DNA from: Bacteroidota bacterium
GTDB lineage: Bacteria; Bacteroidota; Bacteroidia; Chitinophagales; Chitinophagaceae
Length of the DNA: 64,000 nt
Assembly (NCBI GenBank): GCA_018267615.1
Contig: JAFDYD010000028.1
Location: forward strand, 29,516-93,515
Direction: 5' to 3'
Part shown: one piece after another, positions 8,701 through 17,127 of the stretch
Layout of the letters: each line of letters begins with the position of its first letter
Position numbering within the stretch: position 1 is the first letter of the stretch
Made by a program: the position numbers and the translations under genes
Notes under the pieces: generated by a model
Told to the model about the DNA's origin: nothing
Seen by the model: only the letters and a program-made list of their open reading frames with translations
The model's database searches: none

Positions 8701-9334
8701 TAAACCTTTGTTGATCGGCGCAGATGGTTTTCCAATACTCACTCCATATTCCAATCAAAAAATTCTCGGAAATTCTTATCCTAAATGGATCGGAAGCATC
8801 GGAAATTCTTTCAGCTACAAAAACTGGAGTTTGTATTTTCTCTGGGATACACGCCAGGGCTTAAAGAAATTTGATCAGTTCAGTAATTTCCTCGCAGCTT
8901 TTGGTGAATCGAAGATGACGCTGAATCGCAACGATACAAAGGTTTTCCAGGGAGTGCTGGCTGATGGAACAGCAAATACAAAAGCTGTATGGTTGGGACA
9001 AGGAGTTGGTCCGGATGGCCATGATTACGGCTCTGCGGGATATTATCGTGCGAGATACAGAGGCATTGCGGAAAATTTTGTTGAAGATGCATCCTGGATA
9101 AGACTACGCAGCGTGACCTTATCATATAACATACCGCAAAAAGTTTTGAGTCATACATTTATCAGAAGTCTTAATCTTTCATTCACCGGTAATAATTTAT
9201 TACTGTTTACCGATTACAAAGGTTTTGATCCTGAGTCAAGCTCTACCCCTGCAGGAAGTTCGGTAAATGGCTTCGCGGGTTTCAGCTACCCTGCTTTACG
9301 CAGTTATATTTTCTCATTAAATGTTGGCTTCTAA
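5765..9334 (+). CDS. SusC/RagA-type TonB-dependent outer-membrane receptor with STN domain
   Basis: About 1189 residues from the ATG at 5765. The N-terminus has the long Chitinophagaceae-type leader followed by a signal peptide (KVSFLSVFLTISTFLMAHESNSQ). Next come an STN domain (VSIQLKNSTLKSALRKIE onward, about residues 60-120), a carboxypeptidase-D-like beta domain (VKGKITDEKGNAVGNASVLL), the plug (VVTALGIKREVKTLGYA, ILIRGINSLNP, GVVVITTKSG) and a long beta-barrel ending in a terminal Phe. It imports a ligand with SusD and probably signals to FecR through the STN domain. The ligand is unknown because no hydrolase or sulfatase is linked. Confidence 0.95.
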   Translation: MNLCVKTHNPGALCVASLFQNLVRPFTKKKVLMKVSFLSVFLTISTFLMAHESNSQDLNKMTVSIQLKNSTLKSALRKIETLTKLAFTYKTNDIAAYNGISYIGTDIPVSKLLEDLLKNTDLNYEQVNANIIIKKIRSISSAEVSDNRVAIENIFDGGVKGKITDEKGNAVGNASVLLIGTKRGTAADANGEFNLTGVKAGNYKLQISAVGFATLITDINIKDNETANLNFQLKVDNTSLNDVVVTALGIKREVKTLGYASQQINSDQIVQSHQSSIINALQGKVAGVTISSAGGGPGQGASILIRGINSLNPDKDNQPLFVIDGMPVDNSTYTTGTDGNRGTQMANRISDINPADIENVNILRGGAATALYGLRGANGVVVITTKSGRAGKLQVHFGSSYSVDDIDKLPELQSTYTMGFGGKLSDYDSVGFWPAWGPTVAEARTVDPGHPASLYNNWKRAYNTGHQFKNTISFSGGSDNATFASSLSYSKQNGLIPFTYYQDITARVNGQLKFSDQFKMGTSIYYANTNGNFYDADRYNEELIYWAPRYDVRDFLKPDGTQKTYGETNNPMYTSFTNRYVSKVDHVIGNVNFTYSPLKWFTATYLLGMDEYGDARTATAPGPSGIAGEIPGADNLLGFIHQYQINYRQLNSNLLLTFDHTWAGKFQTTLRVGNDVLDRKTNITSTEGNNLDVYNLFNLGNAKQVSTTQYLQNYRIIGAYGDLTLGYSNFLFLTVTGRNDWTSSLEKDNRSFFYPSTSLSYIFSQHLTMPSWLSYGKLRASLASIGKDALPYSTSIVYSSGYSVAYPDQPFNQPINGVIGWSRNDNAGLSTLKPEKTTTFEIGTDLNFFKDRLSFNFTWYKSNSRDLIIPVTVTPTSGFTGITLNAGEIQNTGVEFTLKGAAVKSKDFNWDIIVNFSANKNKVISIYPGLQEIVIGSQFGYSNSTVTQKYIPGESVGNIYGTPWTRYGDDKDPLRSDKSKPLLIGADGFPILTPYSNQKILGNSYPKWIGSIGNSFSYKNWSLYFLWDTRQGLKKFDQFSNFLAAFGESKMTLNRNDTKVFQGVLADGTANTKAVWLGQGVGPDGHDYGSAGYYRARYRGIAENFVEDASWIRLRSVTLSYNIPQKVLSHTFIRSLNLSFTGNNLLLFTDYKGFDPESSSTPAGSSVNGFAGFSYPALRSYIFSLNVGF

Positions 9335-9345
9335 AATTTATTATC

Positions 9346-10764
9346 ATGAAAAAAATACTTTCATATACAATTACAATTGCTGCATCGGTTGTGCTATTCA
9401 GTAGTTGTAAAAAATATCTCGACATCAACGAAAATCCGAATGCGGCGGCTGAGCCACCGATAAACGGCTTACTCGCCAATACCACGTTCGGCACAGCGAC
9501 GAATATTTTCCGCGCAAGCAATCTGACTTCATATTATACGCAATATCTCGCTTCGCCGAATGCTTCAAGCGCAGCAGATGTCTATGACCAAATTGACGAA
9601 AGTGTTGCGTGGGCAGCTTTCTATAATATCATGACGGATTTGTATGATATGAAAAAATTTGCTACCCAGAAAAATCTTAATGCATATATCGGCGTGTCGG
9701 ATATTCTGATGTCACTGCATCTGAATACACTGACAAATATCTGGGGAGATGTTCCATATTCAGAATCATTTCTTGGCGTTCAAAATCTTGTTCCAAAATT
9801 TGATAACCAGCAATCGCTTTATGATACTTGTATTGATTTGTTGGATAAAGGAATTACTGCGCTCCAACAACCAGATGCTGATGGTGAGATCAATGCCGAG
9901 AGCGATTTTATTCATGGTGGCTCAGCAGCGGCATGGATTAAAACCGCACACGCACTGAAAGCACGCATGCTGAATCAATTGTCAAAAATATCTACTTACA
10001 GTGCAAGTAGTGTATTGGCAGAATTAGGATCTGCGTATACTGATAACAGTGATGATGCGCAGGTAACGGTTTATCAAACGGACGTAAATCCTTCGCCTTG
10101 GGGTTCCGTAGCAATAGCGAATGCAGGATTGGATCTGGATGGATGGCTATCTTCTTATTTTGTAGATGCTACCAATTCTGCCATCTATGGCGTATTCGAT
10201 CCAAGACTTCCATTGATCACACAAAAAAATAAAGATGGAATTTATATCGGCACGCCAAATGGTAAGGGACGTGTTGGTACCGGTACAACACATGACGAGT
10301 GTTATCTCGATGTTGACAAATGGTATTCCACACCCACTTCCCCTTTGCAAATTGTTACTTATGCAGAAACGAAATTCATCGAAGCAGAAGCGCAATTCAG
10401 AGCCGGTGACAAAACAGACGCGTATACTGCTTATATAGACGGCATCAAAGCGCATATGCAAAAACTGGGAGTGCCCGACACTGCAATACAACGTTATACT
10501 ACCGATCCGATTGTGGCAGTAGGCAGCACTAATATCACGCTTGCTCTTATCATGAAAGAAAAATATGTGGCTTGCTTTTTAAGTCCGGTTACCTGGGATG
10601 ATATGAGAAGAATGGATTATGCCTATCAAAATTTTTTACTTCCTGTAAATGCTTTGTTGAACACTTTTATTCGCAGGGTAAATTATCCAAATAATGAATT
10701 GTCGGCAAATGGAAAGAATGCTCCATCGGTTGCCCTGACAGATCATCTTTGGTGGGATCAATAA
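9346..10764 (+). CDS. SusD/RagB-family outer-membrane lipoprotein
   Basis: A 472-residue surface lipoprotein that pairs with SusC as the lid of the uptake complex. A lipobox is visible at FSSC with Cys21, followed by KKYLDINENPN, a hallmark SusD N-terminus. The C-terminal half has the usual ETKFIEAEAQFRAG helix and WDDMRRMDY, and ends in NELSANGKN. This spacing fits the SusD-like (RagB/SusD, SusD-and-RagB 2) families. It begins 11 nt after susC, so the two are co-transcribed. A rho-independent terminator follows about 60 nt downstream. Confidence 0.94.
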   Translation: MKKILSYTITIAASVVLFSSCKKYLDINENPNAAAEPPINGLLANTTFGTATNIFRASNLTSYYTQYLASPNASSAADVYDQIDESVAWAAFYNIMTDLYDMKKFATQKNLNAYIGVSDILMSLHLNTLTNIWGDVPYSESFLGVQNLVPKFDNQQSLYDTCIDLLDKGITALQQPDADGEINAESDFIHGGSAAAWIKTAHALKARMLNQLSKISTYSASSVLAELGSAYTDNSDDAQVTVYQTDVNPSPWGSVAIANAGLDLDGWLSSYFVDATNSAIYGVFDPRLPLITQKNKDGIYIGTPNGKGRVGTGTTHDECYLDVDKWYSTPTSPLQIVTYAETKFIEAEAQFRAGDKTDAYTAYIDGIKAHMQKLGVPDTAIQRYTTDPIVAVGSTNITLALIMKEKYVACFLSPVTWDDMRRMDYAYQNFLLPVNALLNTFIRRVNYPNNELSANGKNAPSVALTDHLWWDQ

Positions 10765-10827
10765 AATTTTCTGACTGATATTAATTTAAAAAATCCAAAA
10801 TTGTTGTTTGAAAGGCGGTTAGCAGGT

Positions 10828-10852
10828 AAGGTCCTCCTCGGGGGACCTTTTT
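10828..10852 (+). terminator. Rho-independent terminator of the susCD operon
   Basis: AAGGTCCTCC pairs with GGGGGACCTT (one G-U wobble) around a very short loop and is followed by a run of T. It lies 63 nt after the susD stop codon. Confidence 0.85.
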
Positions 10853-10874
10853 AATTTCGTATTTGAACCTTCCT

Positions 10875-10968
10875 ACTTGAACATTGAGCGTTGAATATTG
10901 ATTATTGATTATTCTAGCGGCTAGCAAATAATAATCAATATTCAATATTCAACACTCAATGTTCAAGT
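10875..10968. repeat. Inverted repeat of the ATTGAATATTGATT word family (copy 1)
   Basis: The arms are 10875-10913 and 10927-10968, nearly complementary; one arm has an extra short word. They start ACTTGAACATTGAG and contain ATTGAATATTGATTATTG-like words. The same family recurs at 16971-17082 and 38861-38952. It lies after the susCD terminator and just before the ubiE promoter. Confidence 0.88.
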
Positions 10969-10988
10969 ATAATCGCCGTATCCTTTCG

Positions 10989-10996
10989 TATCTTCG
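10989..10996 (+). promoter_or_regulatory. Predicted -7 box (TATCTTCG) for ubiE
   Basis: Matches TAnnTTTG with one change (TTCG) and ends five nt before the ubiE ATG at 11002. The position suggests a leaderless or nearly leaderless transcript. Confidence 0.45.
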
Positions 10997-11001
10997 CGTT
11001 T

Positions 11002-11763
11002 ATGTCTTATTATAAACATGATGTTGTAGTTCCGTTTAAAGATTCTAATCTTACCAAAAAACAGCAGGTCGCGGAAATGTTTAATCGCATCGCGTTTCGC
11101 TACGATCTCCTGAATCGCTTGCTGAGCGGAGGTATTGATGTGTATTGGAGAAAAAAAGCAATCCGGGAATTATTATCGCTTAAACCAAAACAAATTCTGG
11201 ATGTAGCAACGGGCACAGCGGATATGCCGGTGATGATGATGAAATATTTACAACCAGAAAAAATAACTGCCATCGATATTTCAGAAGGGATGTTGGATAT
11301 CGGAAGAAAAAAAATCTCAAAATTAAATTTATCTCGCAATGTTGAATTGCAAACCGGCGACAGCGAATCAATTAATTTCCCTGATAATTCTTTCGATGCC
11401 ACAACTGTTTCGTTTGGCGTGCGGAATTTTGAATTCCTGGAAAAAGGACTGGAAGAAATGCGGCGCGTGCTAAAACCCGGAGGCAAATTAGTGGTGCTTG
11501 AATTTTCAAAACCAAAGAACAATACTTTCAAAATACTTTGCAATTTTTATTTCCGGTTTATCACTCCTGGTGTTGGGAAACTCATTTCAAAAAACAAAGA
11601 AGCATATCAATACCTGGACAAATCCGTGGAAGCCTTTCCCGAAGGAGATAATTTCCTGGATATCCTGAAAAAAACAGGATACGTGAATTGTTATCGCAAG
11701 CCGCTGACATTGGGAATTTGTACGATTTATTGTGGAAGTAAATCTGAACCACGATTTACCTGA
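11002..11763 (+). CDS. ubiE: Demethylmenaquinone methyltransferase (UbiE/MenG)
   Basis: A 253-residue class I SAM-dependent C-methyltransferase that performs the last methylation of menaquinone. The family signatures are clear: FNRIAFRYDLLNRLLSGGID near residues 28-48, the SAM motif ILDVATGTADMP, then TTVSFGVRNF and LKPGGKLVVLEFSKP. Bacteroidota use menaquinone, so MenG activity is the more likely role. The gene lies directly upstream of porT, a pairing common in this phylum, but a long inverted repeat separates them. Confidence 0.94.
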   Translation: MSYYKHDVVVPFKDSNLTKKQQVAEMFNRIAFRYDLLNRLLSGGIDVYWRKKAIRELLSLKPKQILDVATGTADMPVMMMKYLQPEKITAIDISEGMLDIGRKKISKLNLSRNVELQTGDSESINFPDNSFDATTVSFGVRNFEFLEKGLEEMRRVLKPGGKLVVLEFSKPKNNTFKILCNFYFRFITPGVGKLISKNKEAYQYLDKSVEAFPEGDNFLDILKKTGYVNCYRKPLTLGICTIYCGSKSEPRFT

Positions 11764-11777
11764 TTTAAAAAGATTTT

Positions 11778-11983
11778 GAGGAAGGTTGATTGAGTTGATA
11801 GGTTGATTAGGTTTGAACCATGATTAAAAGGATTAAAGGATTATCATGAAGTTTACAAACGACAAAGTGATCTTTGATCCATACTTTAGAAATTAATAGA
11901 ACTTCATGATAATCCTTCAATCCTTTTAATCATGGTTCAAACCTAATCAACCTATCAACTCAATCAACTAATCAACTTTCCTC
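11778..11983. repeat. Very long inverted repeat between ubiE and porT
   Basis: The left arm 11778-11853 (76 nt) and right arm 11900-11983 (84 nt) are almost exact reverse complements, differing mainly by one additional 8-nt word (about TTGATTAG) in the right arm and one substitution. The spacer is 46 nt. The arms consist of word strings such as GGTTGATTAGG and AAGGATTAAAGGATTATC. This repeat makes up most of the 338-nt gap; the remaining 118 nt before porT show nothing recognisable. Confidence 0.92.
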
Positions 11984-12101
11984 ATAAAGTCCGGTTAAGA
12001 ACAAAAAGTCGGGCAATTAAATTACATGCCGGGCGTTGTAAAGAGCTATAATGGATATTGGACGGTTTAATACAAATTAAATAATTGGTTTCAAGCATTT
12101 T

Positions 12102-12842
12102 ATGAACTCAAGGCATTTATCAAAAAAGGTTGTGGTTATCGCGATCGGTTTATCGGCTTTATTACTGTCAGGGTTGAACGCATCTTCTCAATTAAGAGAC
12201 AATTTGAATTTACCCGATCATGACTCAAAATTTTATCACCTGGGCATCGCACTTATTTATAATAATTCACATTTCCAGGTGAGTGCACATCCACAATTTT
12301 TGCAGAGCGACAGTATTCTCTCTGTTAATCCATTAAACACCGGCGGGTTTGGACTAGCGGGTATGCATACACTAAAACTGAGTCCGCATTTCGAATTCAG
12401 AGTAGTTTTTCCACAGTTAATGTTTTCTTATAAAAATTTAGATTATTCTGCAAAATCGCCGTCCGGGCAAATAACTTACCTCGCAACGAAGAAAATCGAA
12501 TCGATATTATTGGGATTTCCGGTACAAATAAAATTTTTATCGGATCGAATCGACAATTTCAGAGTATACATGCTTGGCGGCATCAACTACCAATATGATC
12601 TGGCATCAAATGCTACGGCGAGAAAGGCGCAGGATCTCGTCAAATTAAAAAAATATGATTTCAGTGTAGAAGCAGGAATCGGCTTTCAATTCTTTTTCCC
12701 CGTTTTTATTTTATCTCCCGAATTAAAGATCAGCAATGGATTGATCAACGAACATAGCCGTGATCCAACGTTAATTTATTCGAGTACGATTGATAAGCTC
12801 AGATCAAGGATGATCGTTTTCTCTTTAATATTTGAAGGATAA
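12102..12842 (+). CDS. porT: PorT-like outer-membrane protein, type IX secretion
   Basis: A 246-residue outer-membrane beta-barrel protein with a signal peptide (VVVIAIGLSALLLSGLNASSQ). The mature part is rich in alternating aromatic and hydrophobic strands (FYHLGIALIYNNSHFQV, MLGGINYQYDLAS, SVEAGIGFQFFF) and ends in RSRMIVFSLIFEG. Length, strand pattern and position after ubiE match PorT, which is needed for type IX secretion and gliding in this phylum. No other T9SS core gene is in the window. The generic PorT-family barrel label would also fit, so the specific name is likely, not certain. Confidence 0.75.
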   Translation: MNSRHLSKKVVVIAIGLSALLLSGLNASSQLRDNLNLPDHDSKFYHLGIALIYNNSHFQVSAHPQFLQSDSILSVNPLNTGGFGLAGMHTLKLSPHFEFRVVFPQLMFSYKNLDYSAKSPSGQITYLATKKIESILLGFPVQIKFLSDRIDNFRVYMLGGINYQYDLASNATARKAQDLVKLKKYDFSVEAGIGFQFFFPVFILSPELKISNGLINEHSRDPTLIYSSTIDKLRSRMIVFSLIFEG

Positions 12843-12872
12843 AAATTATTTCTTACTAACTACAAACATAAA

Positions 12873-12893
12873 AAGCCGGGACGAGCCCGGCTT
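12873..12893. terminator. Bidirectional terminator between porT and a barrel-protein gene
   Basis: AAGCCGGG and CCCGGCTT form a perfect 8-bp stem with a five-nt loop, flanked by A-rich and T-rich sequence. It lies between convergent genes, so it can act on both strands. Confidence 0.8.
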
Positions 12894-12985
12894 ATTTATT
12901 AAGGATAAAGCCTAATTCACCTTTTGCTTATTTATATTTCCTAACCCAATCCCTCCTTATAAAAGGGCAACGGGTGAGGGATAAC

Positions 12986-13576
12986 TTATGGATGGATATT
13001 ATTATTAAATATTGTATAAAATAATCCAACCTGTATCACACTATTTTTAAAATTAGGATCACTGAAATTTGCGTTTCCAATTTTTGATAAGCCGAGATTA
13101 TATCGTGCACCAATGCCCAATCCGAACGGAGCATGATAACCCAAACCAAATCCCCATAAGAAATCGGCGCTTTGTGTAATGTCTTTCACTTTTCTATCTC
13201 CAAAATTCCCTCCACTGATATTGATACCTGCTTCCGGGCCGGTTTCCAAATAAAAACCGCCATTGAATTCAAATTTCGCCATCACGGGAATAGTCAGATA
13301 AGTCAGCTTGAAATCTTCTTTATCACTGGTGCTAAGCGACTCAATTTTTGCACCCTGCGTTGAAATGAGTACTTCGGGTTGTAATGCAAAATGATTTCCT
13401 ATAAAAAAACTTGTAAATGCGCCGCCATAAAATCCAATAAGCGATTTTGTTTTTACATCTTCAAAACTTCCATTGAAGTTGCTGATATTAGCGCCTGCTT
13501 TGATACCTAGTTGAAACTTCTGCGCAAATCCGGATATGCTCACAAATAACAGAGCAGCCAGTAAAATCTTTTTCAT
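12986..13576 (-). CDS. Outer-membrane beta-barrel protein (OMP_b-brl / PorT-family)
   Basis: A 196-residue protein with a clear signal peptide (MKKILLAALLFVSISGFAQ). It is followed by the start typical of this family, FQLGIKAGANISNFNG, then alternating strands (LTYLTIPVMAKFEFNGGFYLETGPEAG) and a C-terminal strand, VIQVGLFYTIF. It should form an eight-stranded barrel in the outer membrane. This is a broad family with many paralogues per genome and no defined function. It stands alone, convergent with porT across a shared terminator. Confidence 0.85.
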   Translation of the reverse strand: MKKILLAALLFVSISGFAQKFQLGIKAGANISNFNGSFEDVKTKSLIGFYGGAFTSFFIGNHFALQPEVLISTQGAKIESLSTSDKEDFKLTYLTIPVMAKFEFNGGFYLETGPEAGINISGGNFGDRKVKDITQSADFLWGFGLGYHAPFGLGIGARYNLGLSKIGNANFSDPNFKNSVIQVGLFYTIFNNNIHP

Positions 13577-13775
13577 AATAAAATTGTTTTTCTATTGGTT
13601 AATAATGTTTCGGATATACAAATCCGGTAGAACATATACTAATATTATACCACGCGATTAATTGGTCGCAAAGTGGAGATTTGTGCGGCTATTAAAGATT
13701 GTGTTGGGGTGAATTTACCTCCGGATGTACATTATAATACTCAGGCGATTTTGAGAATAAGGATCGGTTTCTTTA

Positions 13776-15482
13776 CTAATAATCGTATTGTCGCCGTGCC
13801 ATATTCATCCGAATTCCTATTGTAAAAGTTGTGGAGCTTTTTGTTTCTGTGGTTATACCGTGTGTTGTATAGGTTCTAAAGAGAATAGATCCATCTATGA
13901 AAAGATTTTCTTTGGCTTCCCAGGATACCAGTGCAGATGCATTTATACAATTCGCAGCTACGCCGGATGGAATTCTGAATCCATAGTCATAAGGGCGCGT
14001 TTGGTAATCCAAAAATATATTTCCTCCATAATTTATTCCACCGGAATCTAAACCTTGCTTAAAGTAAATAAGCTTCCCTTCTATGTTCCATTTATTTGCC
14101 GGTTGATAACGAGCGATCGTTACGAATTCAAAAAAATTTGCACCCAATGGATGAGCCAGTGGTTGATTATAATTTGAATAATTAGAAACAGAATCGTTGT
14201 GAGTGTAAGTATAAGGCCGCACAATATTGCCTTCAAATTGCAAATCCAAATTATTTATACCAAAGGCATTGATATATTTAAGTCCAAGTTGCAATCCCTG
14301 CTTATTTCCCCACCATCCATTTTTATAATGCAGCACTTCATGCAAAACAAATTCATTGATCACAAACTGCCCATAGAACTGTGTAGCATGCCCGATATTA
14401 GCTTTGAAATCGAGACCAACAGTTGTCTTATCCGGACTACCATTTTCCTGCTGCGCAGCAACAAGGAAAATGATTGGATTGAGATATGAAAAATCAAAAT
14501 GGTCAGCGCGACTAAAAACAACATTATCATATAATCCCAAATTCAGCCATTTAGTAGCATTGAAACTAAGATGATGCACAACCGCATATTTTTTTGGATA
14601 TTGATAATCTCCACGTGCATGCTGATTCACAAGCTCCATAAAAATATCCTGGTAATTTATTTTCCATATCCTGGTGTTCAATTTCAAAAAAAGATATGGT
14701 GCACTGTAATCACTTAATATCAGGCTGCGATATCCGTTGCCGATAAAATTTTTATCATAACCAAACTGAACATTGAAATATTTCATCAGGTCAAACACAA
14801 TCGATCCTCGCGCATCGAAATAATCAAATGCGGTTGTTTTAAAAGGTTTGTAATATCCTGCACCTGGTACAGCATCAAAACCAGTTGCAGTTACCCGGTT
14901 TTGAAAATATGATGGTCCCCTTTCCTGGTTATCGACAACATAGGTTGAAAATCCAAGATGTTTTCCGACCAAACCACGCAAGGTGAACCCTTTTGAATTC
15001 AGGAAGACATGTTCATTATTACCGGTCTCGTAAGATTGGTTTTGCTGAATAACCGGATTCAGGGCAAGAAAAAAATCATTTTCGTTTACTTCGAAAAAAT
15101 TCGCTTTCGTTTTATAAAAAGTATTGAACCATGGATGCTTACTCTGAAAATCATCTTTGTTTCCTGTCACCCATTCGCTGTTATTCATCAGCAATTCACG
15201 CATATTGTATTTATCTACCGGCGACAACTTATAATATTCATCGTAAGGAAAGAACTTACCTAGCGAATCCGCCGTTTCGGCCACTTCAACAGCAAGTTTT
15301 CTGCTTAATGGCTTGGGAGTAAAAATATTCAACTCGGGATTTGTTTGCAAACGAATTTCCAGTCTCTCCAAAAAATGATCAGATTTCGAACCCAGCGGTA
15401 AAAAGGTTGACTGGCTGAAAGCTGGCACGGCGAATAATAAAATTATCGAATGGCTTACAATGGTTTTTATAAATTGCGTCAT
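13776..15482 (-). CDS. Outer-membrane barrel protein, Wzi-like capsule-assembly family
   Basis: A 568-residue protein with a signal peptide (SIILLFAVPAFSQS). The mature part is a large beta-barrel-like sequence with repeated aromatic strands (FFLALNPVIQ, FDARGSIVFDLMKYFNVQFGYDKNFIGNGYRSL) and a C-terminal TFTIGIRMNMARRQYDY strand. The FIGNGYRSL/LSDYSAPYLFLK segment and overall length resemble Bacteroidota members of the Wzi-type capsule assembly family (surface polysaccharide anchoring). If correct, it may serve the polysaccharide locus starting at 21.7 kb. A generic outer-membrane protein is the alternative. Confidence 0.65.
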   Translation of the reverse strand: MTQFIKTIVSHSIILLFAVPAFSQSTFLPLGSKSDHFLERLEIRLQTNPELNIFTPKPLSRKLAVEVAETADSLGKFFPYDEYYKLSPVDKYNMRELLMNNSEWVTGNKDDFQSKHPWFNTFYKTKANFFEVNENDFFLALNPVIQQNQSYETGNNEHVFLNSKGFTLRGLVGKHLGFSTYVVDNQERGPSYFQNRVTATGFDAVPGAGYYKPFKTTAFDYFDARGSIVFDLMKYFNVQFGYDKNFIGNGYRSLILSDYSAPYLFLKLNTRIWKINYQDIFMELVNQHARGDYQYPKKYAVVHHLSFNATKWLNLGLYDNVVFSRADHFDFSYLNPIIFLVAAQQENGSPDKTTVGLDFKANIGHATQFYGQFVINEFVLHEVLHYKNGWWGNKQGLQLGLKYINAFGINNLDLQFEGNIVRPYTYTHNDSVSNYSNYNQPLAHPLGANFFEFVTIARYQPANKWNIEGKLIYFKQGLDSGGINYGGNIFLDYQTRPYDYGFRIPSGVAANCINASALVSWEAKENLFIDGSILFRTYTTHGITTETKSSTTFTIGIRMNMARRQYDY

Positions 15483-15513
15483 AATAGCACTTTAGCGATT
15501 CCGATTTCAAGAT

Positions 15514-16923
15514 ATGCAAAAATACCTGATTAAAAGTATTTCCATTGTCAATGAAGGTAAGATTACAGTGGCGGATGTGTTGATAGAAAATCAACGCATC
15601 AAAAAAATTGGCAGCAATATTCAGCCTTCGTCGAACGTAACGGAAATCAATGGCGAAAAAAAATTCTTATTGCCAGGCGCAATCGACGACCAGGTTCATT
15701 TTCGCGAACCAGGATTAACACATAAGGCTAGTATTTATACTGAATCAAAAGCTGCGGTTGCAGGAGGAGTTACCTCATTTATGGAAATGCCGAATACTGT
15801 TCCGCCTGCTTTTACACAAGAATTATTAGAAGCAAAATATCAAATTGCATCCAGGAGTTCTCTCGCGAATTATTCTTTTTTTATGGGCACTTCAAATGAA
15901 AATTCAGACGAAGTGTTAAAAACAAATGACAGAAAAAAAGAGATATGCGGCATAAAAATCTTCATGGGTTCTTCTACCGGAAATTTATTGGTGGATAATC
16001 ATCTTACACTCGACAAGCTATTCAGGGAAAGTGAAGTGTTGATTGCAACACACTGCGAAGACGAAAAAATAATAAAGCGAAACATTGAAAAACGTAAGCA
16101 GGAGAAAGGAACATTGACACCCGAAGATCATCCTATTATACGAGATGAAGAAGCTTGTTTTGAATCTTCACTCACAGCCATCCAGTTTGCAAAAAAACAT
16201 AACAGCCGACTGCATATACTCCATCTTTCCACGGAAAAAGAAATGCAACTGTTCACCAACCTGATTCCATTGGCAGAAAAAAGGATAACGGCTGAAGTTT
16301 GCGTACACCATCTGCATTTTACCAGTGATGACTATGCGAAATTGGGTAATCGCATTAAATGCAATCCTGCTATAAAGGCGCCTCATAACCGTGAAGCTTT
16401 ATGGACGGCCTTGCTTGATGACCGGCTCGATGTAATCGCAACCGATCACGCGCCACACCTGCTCGAAGAAAAAGGATTTTATAGAGATAAAAATGGATTT
16501 CTTGTCTCGCTCGATGGAGAAAAAGGCTCATATGAAAAAGCACACGCCGGACTTCCTCTTGTTCAACATCCGCTGCTCACGATGTTATATTATGTGAAAG
16601 TTGGTAAAATCACCATCGAAAAAGTTGTTGAAAAAATGAGTCATGCTGTGGCTACTTGTTTCAATATCGCCGATAGAGGATTTATACGTGAAGGCTATTT
16701 TGCGGACCTTGTAGTGGTAGATACCGAACAAATCACCAGTGTTGGGCAAAATAATATTTTTTATAAATGCGGGTGGAGTCCATTTGAAGCCGCTTTGCCC
16801 GGCGAAAAAGGGTTCAATTTTCCCGCAGTCATTACACATACTTTTGTAAATGGCCAGCTGGTTTATGGAAATGGGGTGGTTGATGAATCTAATCGGGGAC
16901 AAAGACTGTTGTTTAACAGGTAG
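15514..16923 (+). CDS. pyrC: Dihydroorotase, class I type
   Basis: A 469-residue amidohydrolase that cyclises carbamoyl-aspartate to dihydroorotate in pyrimidine synthesis. It shows IDDQVHFREPG (about residues 57-67), AGGVTSFMEMPNT, KIFMGSSTG with the lysine of the metal site, THCEDE, LHILHLST, and IATDHAPH with the catalytic Asp. The first His of the usual HxH pair is Gln60. As far as I recall this is the normal form in Bacteroidota dihydroorotases, so it does not suggest a dead enzyme. It is divergent from the Wzi-like gene, with about 30 nt between. Confidence 0.9.
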   Translation: MQKYLIKSISIVNEGKITVADVLIENQRIKKIGSNIQPSSNVTEINGEKKFLLPGAIDDQVHFREPGLTHKASIYTESKAAVAGGVTSFMEMPNTVPPAFTQELLEAKYQIASRSSLANYSFFMGTSNENSDEVLKTNDRKKEICGIKIFMGSSTGNLLVDNHLTLDKLFRESEVLIATHCEDEKIIKRNIEKRKQEKGTLTPEDHPIIRDEEACFESSLTAIQFAKKHNSRLHILHLSTEKEMQLFTNLIPLAEKRITAEVCVHHLHFTSDDYAKLGNRIKCNPAIKAPHNREALWTALLDDRLDVIATDHAPHLLEEKGFYRDKNGFLVSLDGEKGSYEKAHAGLPLVQHPLLTMLYYVKVGKITIEKVVEKMSHAVATCFNIADRGFIREGYFADLVVVDTEQITSVGQNNIFYKCGWSPFEAALPGEKGFNFPAVITHTFVNGQLVYGNGVVDESNRGQRLLFNR

Positions 16924-16970
16924 AATTTTGGGGGAATGAGGATAAAAATATTCAACCAGCAACAAATTAA

Positions 16971-17082
16971 GAAATATTCAATAATCAACAATCAATATTC
17001 AATGCTCAAGTTTGAAATTCAATAAACGTTTTTGTATTTATACTTGAACATTGAATATTGATTGTTGATTATTGAATATTTC
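16971..17082. repeat. Inverted repeat of the ATTGAATATTGATT word family (copy 2)
   Basis: The arms 16971-17011 and 17042-17082 are each 41 nt with a single mismatch and a 30-nt spacer. It lies between pyrC and the MutS-like gene and overlaps the in-frame ATG at 17062, which argues for the downstream start at 17128. Confidence 0.93.
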
Positions 17083-17127
17083 TATTCTCATTTACCATCA
17101 TCACCGGGCAACACGCAAACTGATATA

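Noticed and set aside
3914..10764. A full polysaccharide utilisation locus
   Set aside because: SusC, SusD and regulators are present, but no glycoside hydrolase, lyase, sulfatase or surface glycan-binding protein is linked, so the substrate class cannot be named.
11778..11983. Reading the long inverted repeats as small ORFs
   Set aside because: Frames through the arms are short and low-complexity, and differ between loci. The complementarity is the real signal.
15685..15705. Dihydroorotase with Gln60 in place of the first His of the HxH metal motif, suggesting a dead enzyme
   Set aside because: As I recall, the DDQVHFREPG form is standard in Bacteroidota dihydroorotases, and all other catalytic motifs are present. 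It is a lineage feature.
17062..17127. Upstream start of the MutS-like gene
   Set aside because: The ATG at 17062 lies within an inverted-repeat arm and the extra residues are translated repeat. The ATG at 17128 fits the family better.
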